DNA of 64,000 bases from Xanthobacteraceae bacterium. Its GTDB lineage: Bacteria > Pseudomonadota > Alphaproteobacteria > Rhizobiales > Xanthobacteraceae. Position 1 is the first letter of the stretch. Each line of letters starts with the position of its first letter. The stretch is taken from contig JALHMF010000005.1 in NCBI GenBank assembly GCA_022844205.1, positions 62,001 to 126,000 of the forward strand, given 5' to 3'. This document shows positions 18,314 to 26,828 of this stretch, one piece after another. The notes beneath the pieces were generated by a model, which was not told the origin of the DNA, did not search any database, and was given only the letters and a program-made list of their open reading frames with translations. The position numbers and the translations under genes are program-made.

Positions 18314-20626
18314 TTACCAGCCCCGCGAACCGGACAGCGGAATCAGCGGCCGCCGCGCGATCTGCCACGCGATCCATGCGCCGGCGCGCAGAGGCGAGCG
18401 CAGCCCGGGCTGTGACGCCGCGAGACGCCAGATGTCGCGCAGCCGCATGTAGCGCGAGAGGTCCTCAAGCAGTTCACGCTCGCCGAATTCCCCGCACAGC
18501 GAACGATACTGTTCGCTCAGGGCGCCGAACACGGGCGGCGACGGGAAGTAGGCCAGCCTGTGCTCGAGCAGGACCTGAAGGATAATTTCGAGCGAGGGCC
18601 AAATCCGGCTTCGGGAAATTTCGCGATCGAGTTCGTTCCTCTTCCGGATGAAGGACGCGGCTATCTGGCATTTCATTTCCTGCCCCCGCTCGGTGAACAG
18701 GATCGAATTTTTTCCGAAACGCTGCATGCGCGGCAGGGCGCCGGACATGTTCAGAGGATGATTACGATAGAATGAAAGCGGCCAGTCGATCGTGACCGTT
18801 CCGGCCATGAGATGGCAGATTCGAAGAAAGTGATTGTCGGGCGAGTAGCCGCGGAAGATTCCATCTGGAAGTACCCGCATACCCAGATCAATGGCCGAGC
18901 GGCGAAACATATTGGAAGAACCGGGCGACCAGATCCATCCGCCCTGGCTGCGTTCGCAAAGATAAAGTCTTGCCGCAAGGCGTTCGAAGGCCGCATCGTT
19001 CATCCATTCTAGGCGCACCGCCTTCATCTGATCCCGTTGAAGCGATACCGCGGCTGCATTCTCGGAAATGCAGGGTTCGTTGCCGGCGATGAGCGCGCCG
19101 TCCGCCGAAATCAGACAACTGCTGCTGCTGGTCAGGCCGGCCGGAGAAGGAGCGGCAAGATGCGCCTGCACATGGGCGGTGGCGTATCCAGGCTGGAGAT
19201 AGTCATCGCTATCGATGAACGCCAAGAATTCGCCGCGCGTAAGCGGAATGGCGTGGAGGGCGGCCGCGAGGTGCCCGCGGTTCTCCGGCAGGTGCTCGAT
19301 GCGAAAGCGCCGGTCGTTTGCGGCATGACGCTCAATCACCGCCTGGCTGCCGTCGTCCGAGCCATCGTCGACGACGATGCATTCGAAATTCGGATAATCC
19401 TGCGCCTTGATGGAATCGATGGCGGCCCCGACGAAGCGCGCGTAGTTGCAGTTGATGAGGATGAAACTGACGAGCGGTGCCTGGGCCGGAGGAATATCCA
19501 CTCTGGCCGGTTTTGATTCAGCGTCCGATGAGGGCAGCTTCTTGCCGGCGAGTTCGCGAAAAAATTGAAATAGTTTTTGCCTGTTCGGAGCAATGGACAG
19601 CTTTTCGGGAAAGGCTTGCGTCAGCGTGCCCGCGGACAGGAGGGCGCGATCGATCATCGCTGCGGTCAGCGGCGGCTCATAGAGATGCAGCCAGCCTTCG
19701 GGCAATTGCGATTGCAGATCGCGGGCAAACGGGGTCGCGGGTGTCAGCACGGGACGGCGTGCGCTCAGCGCGTGCACGATCGAGCCTGAATGCAGATACC
19801 GGCGGAATGGCGTCACGATGAGATCGGCAGCGAGGGTGAACTGGCGGAGTTCGGCTTCCGAGAGATGGCGGACCGCAAGGGCCACGCGCTGGTCCTTTTT
19901 CGCGGTCTCACGCAATCCCAGGATGAGGCTGGGCTCGGTCTGCTTCGGAAGGCCCGCCAGCAGCAGCCGCCGGTTATTGTCCGGTGACTCCGTAAAAATC
20001 CGCGCGAGTTCGTCGCTGCCCTTGTAGCGCGCGATGAATCCGAGCGATGCGATCACCTGCTGCGATGGCTGGAAACAGAAAGTTCGCCGCGCACCCTTTC
20101 GCTCTTTCTCCGTCCCGTCGGCGCCGGGGAACAGCGGATGCCAGATATGAAGCGCTGGCTTGCCCCGGATCCCGGGGATCGCGTTGTGCACGACTTCGAG
20201 CGTCGATGGACTGAGTGTCACGATTGCATCGACGAGTTGCGCGAGTTTCCGCCGGTAATAGTGCCGCCACAGCATGCGGCGGCCGCGCGGCAACTCATGC
20301 GGTTCAAGGTCGTGAACCATCCAGACCAGTTTGGTGCCGTTGTCTTTCCACGCGCGCAGCCTGCGCAGCACGAAACGGACGTCGCTGATCGGGAAGATTC
20401 CACTGGAAAAGACAAATTCGGGCCAGTGAATCAGCAGAATATCGGCTTCGGGGTCCGGTCTCGACCTGTGCATGCTCTGGATGGCGGAAACCTCGACCGC
20501 CGAAGTGCTGGTGCCGAGCAGCAACTCGATGAACTTGTTGTTGTTGGAGAGATAAGGCCATGACGCGATGCGCAGGCGTTTCCCGCCCGCATCGGCTTCG
20601 TTGTCCAGTCTGCCGGCTGCGGTCAT
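18314..20626 (-). CDS. Bifunctional glycosyltransferase: GT-B N-terminal half fused to GT2 C-terminal half
   Basis: A 770-residue two-domain protein. Residues ~18-360 look like a GT-B glycosyltransferase (LRIASWPYLSNNNKFIELLLG, GTKLVWMVHDLEPHE, SLGFIARYKGSDELARIF, HSGSIVHALSARRPVLTP). Residues ~384-600 are a GT2/GT-A domain with VSFILINCNYARFVGAAIDS, VDDGSDDGS (419-427) and the metal motif DSDD (472-475). Both domains look catalytically complete. A C-terminal segment has SPGSSNMFRR and HLMAGTVTIDWPLSFYRN, shared with the other operon members. The start overlaps the upstream gene by ATGA. Likely acts in synthesis of a surface polysaccharide; donor sugars are unknown. Confidence 0.8.
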   Translation of the reverse strand: MTAAGRLDNEADAGGKRLRIASWPYLSNNNKFIELLLGTSTSAVEVSAIQSMHRSRPDPEADILLIHWPEFVFSSGIFPISDVRFVLRRLRAWKDNGTKLVWMVHDLEPHELPRGRRMLWRHYYRRKLAQLVDAIVTLSPSTLEVVHNAIPGIRGKPALHIWHPLFPGADGTEKERKGARRTFCFQPSQQVIASLGFIARYKGSDELARIFTESPDNNRRLLLAGLPKQTEPSLILGLRETAKKDQRVALAVRHLSEAELRQFTLAADLIVTPFRRYLHSGSIVHALSARRPVLTPATPFARDLQSQLPEGWLHLYEPPLTAAMIDRALLSAGTLTQAFPEKLSIAPNRQKLFQFFRELAGKKLPSSDAESKPARVDIPPAQAPLVSFILINCNYARFVGAAIDSIKAQDYPNFECIVVDDGSDDGSQAVIERHAANDRRFRIEHLPENRGHLAAALHAIPLTRGEFLAFIDSDDYLQPGYATAHVQAHLAAPSPAGLTSSSSCLISADGALIAGNEPCISENAAAVSLQRDQMKAVRLEWMNDAAFERLAARLYLCERSQGGWIWSPGSSNMFRRSAIDLGMRVLPDGIFRGYSPDNHFLRICHLMAGTVTIDWPLSFYRNHPLNMSGALPRMQRFGKNSILFTERGQEMKCQIAASFIRKRNELDREISRSRIWPSLEIILQVLLEHRLAYFPSPPVFGALSEQYRSLCGEFGERELLEDLSRYMRLRDIWRLAASQPGLRSPLRAGAWIAWQIARRPLIPLSGSRGW

Positions 20627-21729
20627 TTGCCGACTGTATCCAATCGATTGCGTACCGGCATCCAGAAGCGCCGCTTGAATTCCGCGCGGGCGAGATGCCA
20701 GAAGGCGGCAACGGGTATTTTGCCGAACGACCGCAGCAAAATCCGGCGGGCCGGCGCCGGTCCCGCCAGCGCGATCAATGAGCCGACTATCCGCTTGGTC
20801 CCGAAATGCGCCAGCAGCGATGGGAGTTGCGCGGCGATCAGGCGCTGGATGTCATCGCGGCGAAAGGCGGCGCGCGGAGGCGAGCCTTCCTCGCGCATCA
20901 ATGCGAGGACGGCGGGCCAGTATCGGCCGGGCACATAGCGGGTGAGGTGAGGCGCGCCGGAAAGAACCGCGGACAGTTGTGTCCGCTTTTCGAGATCGCG
21001 GTCCTTGCTCTGCGTGGAAACCGGTTCTGCGCCTGCGATTGAGATCGAACCGCCGAGAAAATGACTGAACGGCAGGAGCATCGCCTGCAGCGGAATGGAT
21101 GTTAGCGCGCCGATTCCGGCCTTGTACAGGATTGCGAGTGCCTCGCGCCGATAGAGGTTTCGCGAGGATACGGCGTTCAGCCACCGTTTTTCGGCGGGGT
21201 GAAATCTCCGCGCGCTCTCGCGCATGGCCTCGAAAGCCGTGTCCGCGATCGAATCCAGCCGCACGGCTTTCGATGCGGGAAGCAAGCCGGGCTCCTGTCC
21301 GGCTGCTTCCATATCGGGCGCGCGCTCGAAGCTGACCGCGACCGGCTCGGCGGCGGCAAGATGCAGCTGCACATGCGCGGAGATGAAATGCGGCGGTAGC
21401 GCAGTTTGCCCGTCGATGACCGCAACGAACCGGCCTTGGCACTTGTCGAGCAGTGAAAGAATGCCGCCGTCTTGTTGCGGTACGATCTTGAAACGGGTGT
21501 CGCCGGAAACCGCATCGAGGAATGATGCGGCGCGATCCGGCGGCAAACCCGCGTCAGCCAGCAAAAATTCAAGGCGCGGATAGTCTTGCGCGCGAAGGGA
21601 GTCGACCAGCGCCAAGGCCGCATGCGGGGTGTCCGGCCATTCGCAGAGCGCGGATACAAGCGGAAGGCGGATGGCGGCGGACAGCGACGAAAGCCGAACC
21701 GAGCCGATCTTCGCTGCGGCTTCATTCAT
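20623..21729 (-). CDS. Degenerate GT2-like glycosyltransferase paralogue (second gene of the operon)
   Basis: A 368-residue paralogue of the operon's GT2 proteins: LPLVSALCEWPDTPHAALALVDSLRAQDYPRLEFLLADAG, GRFVAVIDGQTALPPHFISAHVQLHLA, SRNLYRREAL and HFLGGSISIAGAEPVS. The DXD-type motif reads DGQT (106-109) and VDDGS reads ADAGL, so catalysis is doubtful. I start it at the ATG at 21729, whose ATGA overlaps the stop of the preceding gene; a GTG nine bases upstream is an alternative. Its 3' end overlaps the next gene by ATGA as well, so it is translationally coupled on both sides, which argues that it is kept as a working subunit. Confidence 0.7.
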   Translation of the reverse strand: MNEAAAKIGSVRLSSLSAAIRLPLVSALCEWPDTPHAALALVDSLRAQDYPRLEFLLADAGLPPDRAASFLDAVSGDTRFKIVPQQDGGILSLLDKCQGRFVAVIDGQTALPPHFISAHVQLHLAAAEPVAVSFERAPDMEAAGQEPGLLPASKAVRLDSIADTAFEAMRESARRFHPAEKRWLNAVSSRNLYRREALAILYKAGIGALTSIPLQAMLLPFSHFLGGSISIAGAEPVSTQSKDRDLEKRTQLSAVLSGAPHLTRYVPGRYWPAVLALMREEGSPPRAAFRRDDIQRLIAAQLPSLLAHFGTKRIVGSLIALAGPAPARRILLRSFGKIPVAAFWHLARAEFKRRFWMPVRNRLDTVGK

Positions 21730-22826
21730 GGCGTCCACCGGAACGAATGGATGGCAGCCGGAACGCGGCGCGAAAATTCCGCCGCACCGAATTCCCCCAT
21801 CAGCGAATCCCGATGCTCGCGCAGGGCGTCGCGCACGGGGGCGGCGGCCATTCTTCTGCGCGCCAGCGCCTCCGAACTTCCGAGCAGACGCTCGAGCACG
21901 AGCCAGAAGCGCTCCTCAACTTCCGCGCCCAGAAATTCATGCCGGCGACGGATAAACTGCGCCGCCTGCTGCAGGCGTTGTTCCATATAGAGCGGCAGCA
22001 CTTCCGCGCGCGAGCGGTCGAAGGCGGACATCGTGGGAAGTTCCGCCCACTGGTTTCCGCCCTGAATTCGATAGGCCGAGAGGGGCTCATGGATGAGGAG
22101 CGAGCCGGAGAGCAAATGACAGGCGCGAAAGAAAAGATTGTCGGCGGCCTGTCCAGGCACCATCCGCTCGGGTGCGAGGATCCGCGCGCGCATCAGCCCG
22201 TCACGGCGAAAGACATTCGAAGTGCCGGGCGAAAGCGGCGCTCTGCGTTCGTGGCGCTCGATCAGTATCCGCCCGGATTCCTGCGCTGGAAATACAGGAC
22301 GAAACGGAGGCGAAAGCAGCGATCCGTCGTCCGCGACTTCAACGATATCACTGTTGGAGAGTCCGGCATTTCTGTTGTTCGCAAGCCTCTCGCCTACATG
22401 CACGGAAGCGTAATACGGAAAGAGGATGTCATCGGAATCGACAAAACAGACAAACTCGCCCCTGATCTCATCCAGGGAGCTTAGCGCCGCGCCGAGCTGG
22501 CCGATATTCCGGGGAAGGTGCCGGGTGCGCATCCGTGTGTCGCGCGCGGCGTGACCGTCGATGATGTCCCGGCTGCCGTCGGTGGAGCCGTTGTCGATCG
22601 CGATGCATTCCCAGTGCGGGTAGTCCTGCGCCGAAATCGAAGCGAGGGTCTCGCCGACGAAGCGGGCGTGATTCCAGCAGATCAAAACGAAGGAAAAAAG
22701 CGGCGGATCACCGGCGGCTGGGGCACCCGGTACATTGGCTTTACTGTGGGCAGGCAGAGGCAAGCGTTGCTCTTCGGACCAAAAACGAAAAACCGCGGCG
22801 TGAATGCAGGGGCAATGGGTTTTCAT
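21726..22826 (-). CDS. GT2-family glycosyltransferase (first gene of the operon)
   Basis: A 366-residue protein with an intact GT-A fold signature: PLFSFVLICWNHARFVGETLASISAQDYPHWECIAIDNGSTDGS (IDNGSTDGS at 78-86) and GEFVCFVDSDDILFPYYASVHV with the metal-binding DSDD at 130-133. Further motifs SPGTSNVFRR and HLLSGSLLIHEPLSAYRI match the C-terminal half of the 770-residue gene. No membrane segment. The ATG at 22826 lacks a strong ribosome binding site; the N-terminal 40 residues are not family-like. It is the promoter-proximal gene and diverges from trmJ, with only 84 bases for both promoters. Confidence 0.8.
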   Translation of the reverse strand: MKTHCPCIHAAVFRFWSEEQRLPLPAHSKANVPGAPAAGDPPLFSFVLICWNHARFVGETLASISAQDYPHWECIAIDNGSTDGSRDIIDGHAARDTRMRTRHLPRNIGQLGAALSSLDEIRGEFVCFVDSDDILFPYYASVHVGERLANNRNAGLSNSDIVEVADDGSLLSPPFRPVFPAQESGRILIERHERRAPLSPGTSNVFRRDGLMRARILAPERMVPGQAADNLFFRACHLLSGSLLIHEPLSAYRIQGGNQWAELPTMSAFDRSRAEVLPLYMEQRLQQAAQFIRRRHEFLGAEVEERFWLVLERLLGSSEALARRRMAAAPVRDALREHRDSLMGEFGAAEFSRRVPAAIHSFRWTP

Positions 22827-22910
22827 ATCATGCCGTACGCGGCGAAGGTACTTGCCGCCGGTGCGGGACAAAATGCTAAAAGTCCGCGCGAACGCGGAAA
22901 AGGTACTCGT

Positions 22911-24119
22911 ATGCCAGGCGCAGGCACCGATCGCACGCAGGAATGGCCGGCGACGGGCGGACCGGTCGTGATCCTGGTCGAGCCGCAGCTCGGCGAGAAT
23001 ATCGGCGCCTGCGCGCGCGCAATGGCGAATTTCGGCCTGCGCCGGCTGCGGCTGGTGAAGCCGCGCGACGGCTGGCCCAATCCCTATGCGCAACGATCGG
23101 CGGCGGGCGCGGATGTGGTGCTCGAAGGGGCCGAATTGTTCGACACGCTGAAGGAGGCGATTGCCGACTGCACGCTTCTGCTGGCAACGACCGCGCGCGA
23201 GCACGGGCAGGTGAAGCCGGTTCTTTCGCCGGAACAGGCGGCATTTGAGATGCGGGGACCGATCGCCGCGGGCGAGACGGTCGGGCTGATCTTCGGCCGC
23301 GAGCGCAACGGGCTCGAGAACGACGAGATCGCACTTGCGGACAAGATCGTCACCTTGCCGGTAAACCCGGCCTTCTCGTCGCTCAATCTTGCGCAGGCGG
23401 TGCTGGTGCTTGCTTACGAATGGTTCAAGCTCGCGAGCGGCAGCGAACTGCCCTTTAAGATGAATCCCAAATCCGGCCCGGCGCCGAAGCAACAGTTGCA
23501 CGCTTTCTTCGAAGGACTGGAGAAGGAGCTTGAGCGGGTCGATTTTTTCCGCCCGCCGGAAAAGCGCGAGGTGATGACGATCAACCTGCGCAACCTCATT
23601 CATCGCATGTCGCCGAACCATCAGGACGTGCAAACCCTGCATGGCATCGTCCGCGCACTGGTCGAGGGCCGCAAGGGTCCGGCGGAAGGCGGCATCCTGC
23701 GTGGGGGTGAGGCGGAGTTGCTGCGCGAGCTTCTGAACAAACACGCCGCGCAGGAAGACTCGGGCACCGCACCGGGCAAGGGGCTCGCGCGGCTGTTGCG
23801 GCGGAATCCGACGCAGGCCGAGAAAATTTTATGGAAGGCGCTTTCCAATGACCGGCGCTTTGCCGGCGTGTTCAAGCGCAACGTGCCGATCGGCCCGCAG
23901 GTCGCGGATTTTCTGGCGCAACCCTTGCGGCTTCTGCTCGAAATCCTGCCGGATGACGAGCCTGCCGCCGCGAAGGATGCGCGCGCCGCCAAGCGGGCAT
24001 GGCTGGAAGCACGGAACTACCGGATGCTCGATATTCCTTCCGTGCAAGTGGAGCGGAACCTGGCAGCGCTTCTCGAACGGATCGCGCTGGAGATCGAGGA
24101 CGCCAGCGCGCCCAAGTGA
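22911..24119 (+). CDS. trmJ: tRNA/rRNA methyltransferase of the TrmJ/SpoU family with a DUF559-like C-terminal tail
   Basis: Residues 1-260 are a SPOUT methyltransferase: GPVVILVEPQLGENIGACARAMANFG, GLIFGRERNGLENDEI (126-140) and LPVNPAFSSLNLAQAV (149-164), the S-adenosylmethionine-binding knot. TrmJ 2'-O-methylates position 32 of tRNAs. Residues ~297-395 form an extra domain (RNPTQAEKILWKALSN, FKRNVPIGPQVADF, KRAWLEARNYRMLDIPSVQVERNLAALLERIA) that resembles DUF559 endonuclease-like proteins, but the usual IELDGGQH core reads LEILPDDEP, so nuclease activity is unlikely. The ATG chosen begins the family core; the fused tail is unusual for TrmJ. Confidence 0.85.
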   Translation: MPGAGTDRTQEWPATGGPVVILVEPQLGENIGACARAMANFGLRRLRLVKPRDGWPNPYAQRSAAGADVVLEGAELFDTLKEAIADCTLLLATTAREHGQVKPVLSPEQAAFEMRGPIAAGETVGLIFGRERNGLENDEIALADKIVTLPVNPAFSSLNLAQAVLVLAYEWFKLASGSELPFKMNPKSGPAPKQQLHAFFEGLEKELERVDFFRPPEKREVMTINLRNLIHRMSPNHQDVQTLHGIVRALVEGRKGPAEGGILRGGEAELLRELLNKHAAQEDSGTAPGKGLARLLRRNPTQAEKILWKALSNDRRFAGVFKRNVPIGPQVADFLAQPLRLLLEILPDDEPAAAKDARAAKRAWLEARNYRMLDIPSVQVERNLAALLERIALEIEDASAPK

Positions 24120-24341
24120 TTGAGGAATTGTTCTTCAAAGAGCGCCGAATTCCTTGCAATCGCGAAACGCTACCGGAAACTGAATTTGCTTCCTTGCATT
24201 TCGACTCCGCGAGTAACCCGCACAGGAACGGGCCGCGAACCAGGGTAGAACGAAAGCGGAGAGGGCGTTGTCGGCGCGTTCCATTCGTTGATTTGCGTTT
24301 GCCTTAACGCTTTCCTCGCGACGGGTTAGATAAGGTTCCAT
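24120..24341. other. Gap before murI, no feature recognised
   Basis: These 222 bases contain no open frame with a ribosome binding site, no intergenic repeat of the families seen elsewhere and no clear terminator. The murI promoter presumably lies here. Confidence 0.4.
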
Positions 24342-25154
24342 ATGTCCTCCGCAGCTCCGATTTCCAGCGTGCTCGTGTTCGACTCCGGCCTCGGCGGGCT
24401 CACGGTCCTGCGCGAGATCGAGAAGGCGCGGCCCGACCTGCCGCTGACCTATGTCGCCGACGATGCCGTGTTTCCGATCGGGCGGCTGGCCGACGACGTG
24501 CTCACCGCGCGGGTCGTGTCGGTGATGGAGCATTACATCGCGAAGCTCGCACCGCGCATGGCGGTGATCGCGTGCAACACCGCATCCACCCTGGTGCTGC
24601 CGGTGCTGCGCGCAAAGTTCACGATCCCGTTCGTGGGAACGGTGCCCGCGATCAAGCCGGCCTGCGCGCAATCGAAAACCAAACGCATCAGCGTGCTGGC
24701 GACACCCGGCACCGTGGCGCGCGACTATACGAAGGCGCTGATCAAGGAGTTCGCGGGCGACTGCAAGGTGACGCTGGTGGGTGCCGAAAACCTCGCCTCG
24801 CTCGCGGAGGCTTCCATGCGCGGGGCGGCGGTGGACGAGATGGCGATCGTGCGGGAGCTTTCGCGCTGCTTTGTCGATGACGGTGCCCGCACCGATACGG
24901 TGGTGCTCGCCTGCACCCATTACCCGCTTATTCTCGACCGGCTGAAGGCGTGCTCGCCCTGGCCGGTAACGTTCATCGACCCGGCCCCGGCCATCGCGCG
25001 GCGGGTGTCGGAACTTGCAGGGCCGGATGGCGACAAGTCCACCGAAACCGGCCGGGCTTATTTCACCAGCGGGCATACCCCCGGGCCGGAACTCGTGGCG
25101 GCGCTCGCGGCCTTCGGTCTGGCGCCAGTGCATGAGCCGCCCCTGAAAGTTTGA
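24342..25154 (+). CDS. murI: Glutamate racemase
   Basis: Converts L- to D-glutamate for peptidoglycan. The 270-residue protein shows [15 protein letters not shown] and both catalytic cysteines: Cys78 in IACNTAST and Cys191 in LACTHYPLI. The substrate-loop motif reads [11 protein letters not shown] where many racemases have DxxRxPYG, a variant common in Alphaproteobacteria. It stands between trmJ and rpsD in the same direction. A perfect GCGGGCC-TTTT-GGCCCGC hairpin follows 36 bases after the stop. Confidence 0.93.
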   Translation: MSSAAPISSVLVFDSGLGGLTVLREIEKARPDLPLTYVADDAVFPIGRLADDVLTARVVSVMEHYIAKLAPRMAVIACNTASTLVLPVLRAKFTIPFVGTVPAIKPACAQSKTKRISVLATPGTVARDYTKALIKEFAGDCKVTLVGAENLASLAEASMRGAAVDEMAIVRELSRCFVDDGARTDTVVLACTHYPLILDRLKACSPWPVTFIDPAPAIARRVSELAGPDGDKSTETGRAYFTSGHTPGPELVAALAAFGLAPVHEPPLKV

Positions 25155-25190
25155 CAGGGCCGGGCGCAGGGCGTATCCACCCACCGTCTG

Positions 25191-25208
25191 GCGGGCCTTT
25201 TGGCCCGC
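25191..25208 (+). terminator. Hairpin after murI, possible terminator
   Basis: GCGGGCC (25191-25197) pairs perfectly with GGCCCGC (25202-25208) across a TTTT loop. The downstream sequence TGTACATTTTCC is only moderately T-rich, so it may terminate murI transcription weakly or protect the 3' end; rpsD begins 125 bases later. Confidence 0.5.
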
Positions 25209-25333
25209 TGTACATTTTCCGCACCCGCGGCGGCGAGGCTTGGTTGCAGGTTCCACCTGCGGCGCTCGGCTTCACGCCTGTCGGCCGGCAACCCCGGCAG
25301 AGGAGGGCGCGATCCAACCTGAGAGGATCAGCG

Positions 25334-25951
25334 ATGACGAAGCGCGTTCTGGCGAAGCATAAAATCGACCGCCGCATGGGCGAGAATATCTGGGGCCGCC
25401 CGAAGAGCCCCGTGGCCCGCCGCGAATACGGCCCCGGCCAGCACGGCCAGCGCCGCAAGGGCAAGCTCTCCGACTTCGGCGTGCAGCTCCGCGCCAAACA
25501 GAAATTGAAGGGCTACTACGCCAACATCACCGAAAAGCAGTTCCGCAACATCTACGCGGAAGCCAACCGCATGAAGGGCGACACCGGCGCGCATCTGATC
25601 GGCCTGCTGGAGCGCCGTCTCGATGCGATGATCTATCGCGCGAAGCTGGTGCCGACCGTGTTCGCCGCCCGCCAGGTCGTTTCGCACGGCCATGTGCAGG
25701 TGAACGGCAAGCGCGTGAACGTGGCGAGCTACCGCCTCAAGGTCGGCGAAGTGGTTTCGCTCACCGAGAAGGCGAAGGACCTCGCCATCGTGATCGAGGC
25801 GACACAGTCGCCCGAGCGCGACGTGCCGGATTACATCGAAGCGGACCACAAGAAGATGACCGCGAAGCTCGCGCGCATCCCGGTGCTGACGGACGTTCCG
25901 TTCCCGGTGCAGATGGAACCGCATCTCGTCGTCGAATATTATTCGCGCTGA
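25334..25951 (+). CDS. rpsD: 30S ribosomal protein S4
   Basis: Primary 16S rRNA-binding protein and translational regulator, 205 residues. It starts [38 protein letters not shown] and contains the S4 RNA-binding motif around [36 protein letters not shown]. The N-terminal zinc-binding cysteines of some S4 proteins are missing, as is normal for the Cys-free alphaproteobacterial form. AGAGGATC just upstream provides the ribosome binding site. It is followed by a strong terminator. Confidence 0.97.
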   Translation: MTKRVLAKHKIDRRMGENIWGRPKSPVARREYGPGQHGQRRKGKLSDFGVQLRAKQKLKGYYANITEKQFRNIYAEANRMKGDTGAHLIGLLERRLDAMIYRAKLVPTVFAARQVVSHGHVQVNGKRVNVASYRLKVGEVVSLTEKAKDLAIVIEATQSPERDVPDYIEADHKKMTAKLARIPVLTDVPFPVQMEPHLVVEYYSR

Positions 25952-25986
25952 GAGCCAAGTTTCTCGAAACAGCGATCCAGAATGCG

Positions 25987-26020
25987 AAAACGGACGCGAA
26001 TCACGCGTCCGTTTTTATTT
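25987..26020 (+). terminator. Rho-independent terminator of rpsD
   Basis: AAAACGGACGCG (25987-25998) pairs with CGCGTCCGTTTT (26004-26015) across AATCA, followed by TATTTT. The 12-base-pair stem with a T-tract is a textbook terminator. Confidence 0.9.
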
Positions 26021-26209
26021 TGGGCTGCCCGGTTTTTCATCAGCCTGGTTGCACCCGGAATCCGGATTTTTCCCCAAGTCACGGAAGCAACAGCATTTTT
26101 TGCTGGTTGATAGTTTCGGCCCGGCAGTGGCGCTGGCCCCAAATCTCGATCATTTTGTCCTCGCTCCTACCAAAGTCGTAGGGGGCAACTTACTAGGGGA
26201 GAATCGCAC

Positions 26210-26443
26210 ATGGATGCAGTGAAAGGCGTGAAGAGCTTGATCGGCTCACTGACCGAAATCGGTCTGATGCTGATCGCGTTGGCGATTGTGGCGTCGCTGT
26301 TGGTCGGCGCGAACGTTCCGTTCTTTGGCGGAGTGGTGGGAAATCTGATCGCGCTCGTCAAAGACCTCGGTGCCAACGGCCTCGTGGGCCTGATCGTGCT
26401 GGGCATCATCGTGTGGCTGTTTTCGAAACGGACAGTGAGCTGA
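26210..26443 (+). CDS. Small two-helix membrane protein, first of a tandem pair
   Basis: A 77-residue protein with two hydrophobic helices (about 15-34 and 54-72) separated by a Gly/Asn/Val segment (NVPFFGGVVGNLIALVKDLGANG). AGGGGA lies some nine bases before the ATG. I do not recognise a family. The second gene downstream has the same layout: polar start, helix, a loop containing a G(N/D)xxxxVK-like stretch, helix and a short basic C-terminus. The two are likely diverged duplicates that could form a membrane oligomer. Function unknown. Confidence 0.7.
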   Translation: MDAVKGVKSLIGSLTEIGLMLIALAIVASLLVGANVPFFGGVVGNLIALVKDLGANGLVGLIVLGIIVWLFSKRTVS

Positions 26444-26534
26444 TCCGGCGAAGGCACGCTTCTTCCCGGCCGGCATCAGGCCGGGGCGATCCGTTGGGTG
26501 AGGAATGATCCTCACCCAACAGCCGGAGGCAGAC

Positions 26535-26774
26535 ATGCAGAACTATCTCGACAAATCGAAGCATTATCTCTGGGCCTTCGTCGAAATCGGCTTTCTCGTC
26601 GTGCTCGCGGCCGTCCTGGTTTTCCTGCTGATGGGTCAGGGCTCCGGCCCGTTCATCACGGGGGTCGCGGACAATGTGATGAAATTTGCCAATGGCCTGC
26701 AGCCGCAAGCACTTGTCGGCATCGCCATCGTATTGGCCCTGATCTATCTCATCAGCAATCGCGTGAAGGGATAG
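26535..26774 (+). CDS. Small two-helix membrane protein, second of a tandem pair
   Basis: A 79-residue protein starting MQNYLDKSKHYLWAFVEIGFLVVLAAVLVFLLMG, with a second helix ALVGIAIVLALIYLIS and basic end NRVKG. GGAGG at 26525-26529 fixes the ATG at 26535. FVEIGFLVVLAAVLV/ADNVMKFANGLQPQALVGI parallels LTEIGLMLIALAIVA/VGNLIALVKDLGANGLVGL of the gene before it, supporting common origin. A strong terminator follows, so the two genes probably form a dicistronic transcript. Confidence 0.7.
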   Translation: MQNYLDKSKHYLWAFVEIGFLVVLAAVLVFLLMGQGSGPFITGVADNVMKFANGLQPQALVGIAIVLALIYLISNRVKG

Positions 26775-26797
26775 ACCGAACACCGCAAGACGAGGCA

Positions 26798-26826
26798 AAG
26801 GCCGCCCGGTGGGCGGCCTTTTTTAT
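26798..26826. terminator. Rho-independent terminator after the small membrane protein pair
   Basis: AAGGCCGCCC (26798-26807), loop GGT, GGGCGGCCTT (26811-26820), then TTTTATTTT. The stem also begins with AA on the opposite side, so it may stop the convergent FAD oxidoreductase transcript too. Confidence 0.9.
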
Positions 26827-26828
26827 TT

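Noticed and set aside
22827-23744. Upstream extension of the first glycosyltransferase gene to 23744 on the minus strand
   Set aside because: It would run antisense through trmJ with His/Arg-rich shadow sequence; the glycosyltransferase-like part begins after the ATG at 22826.
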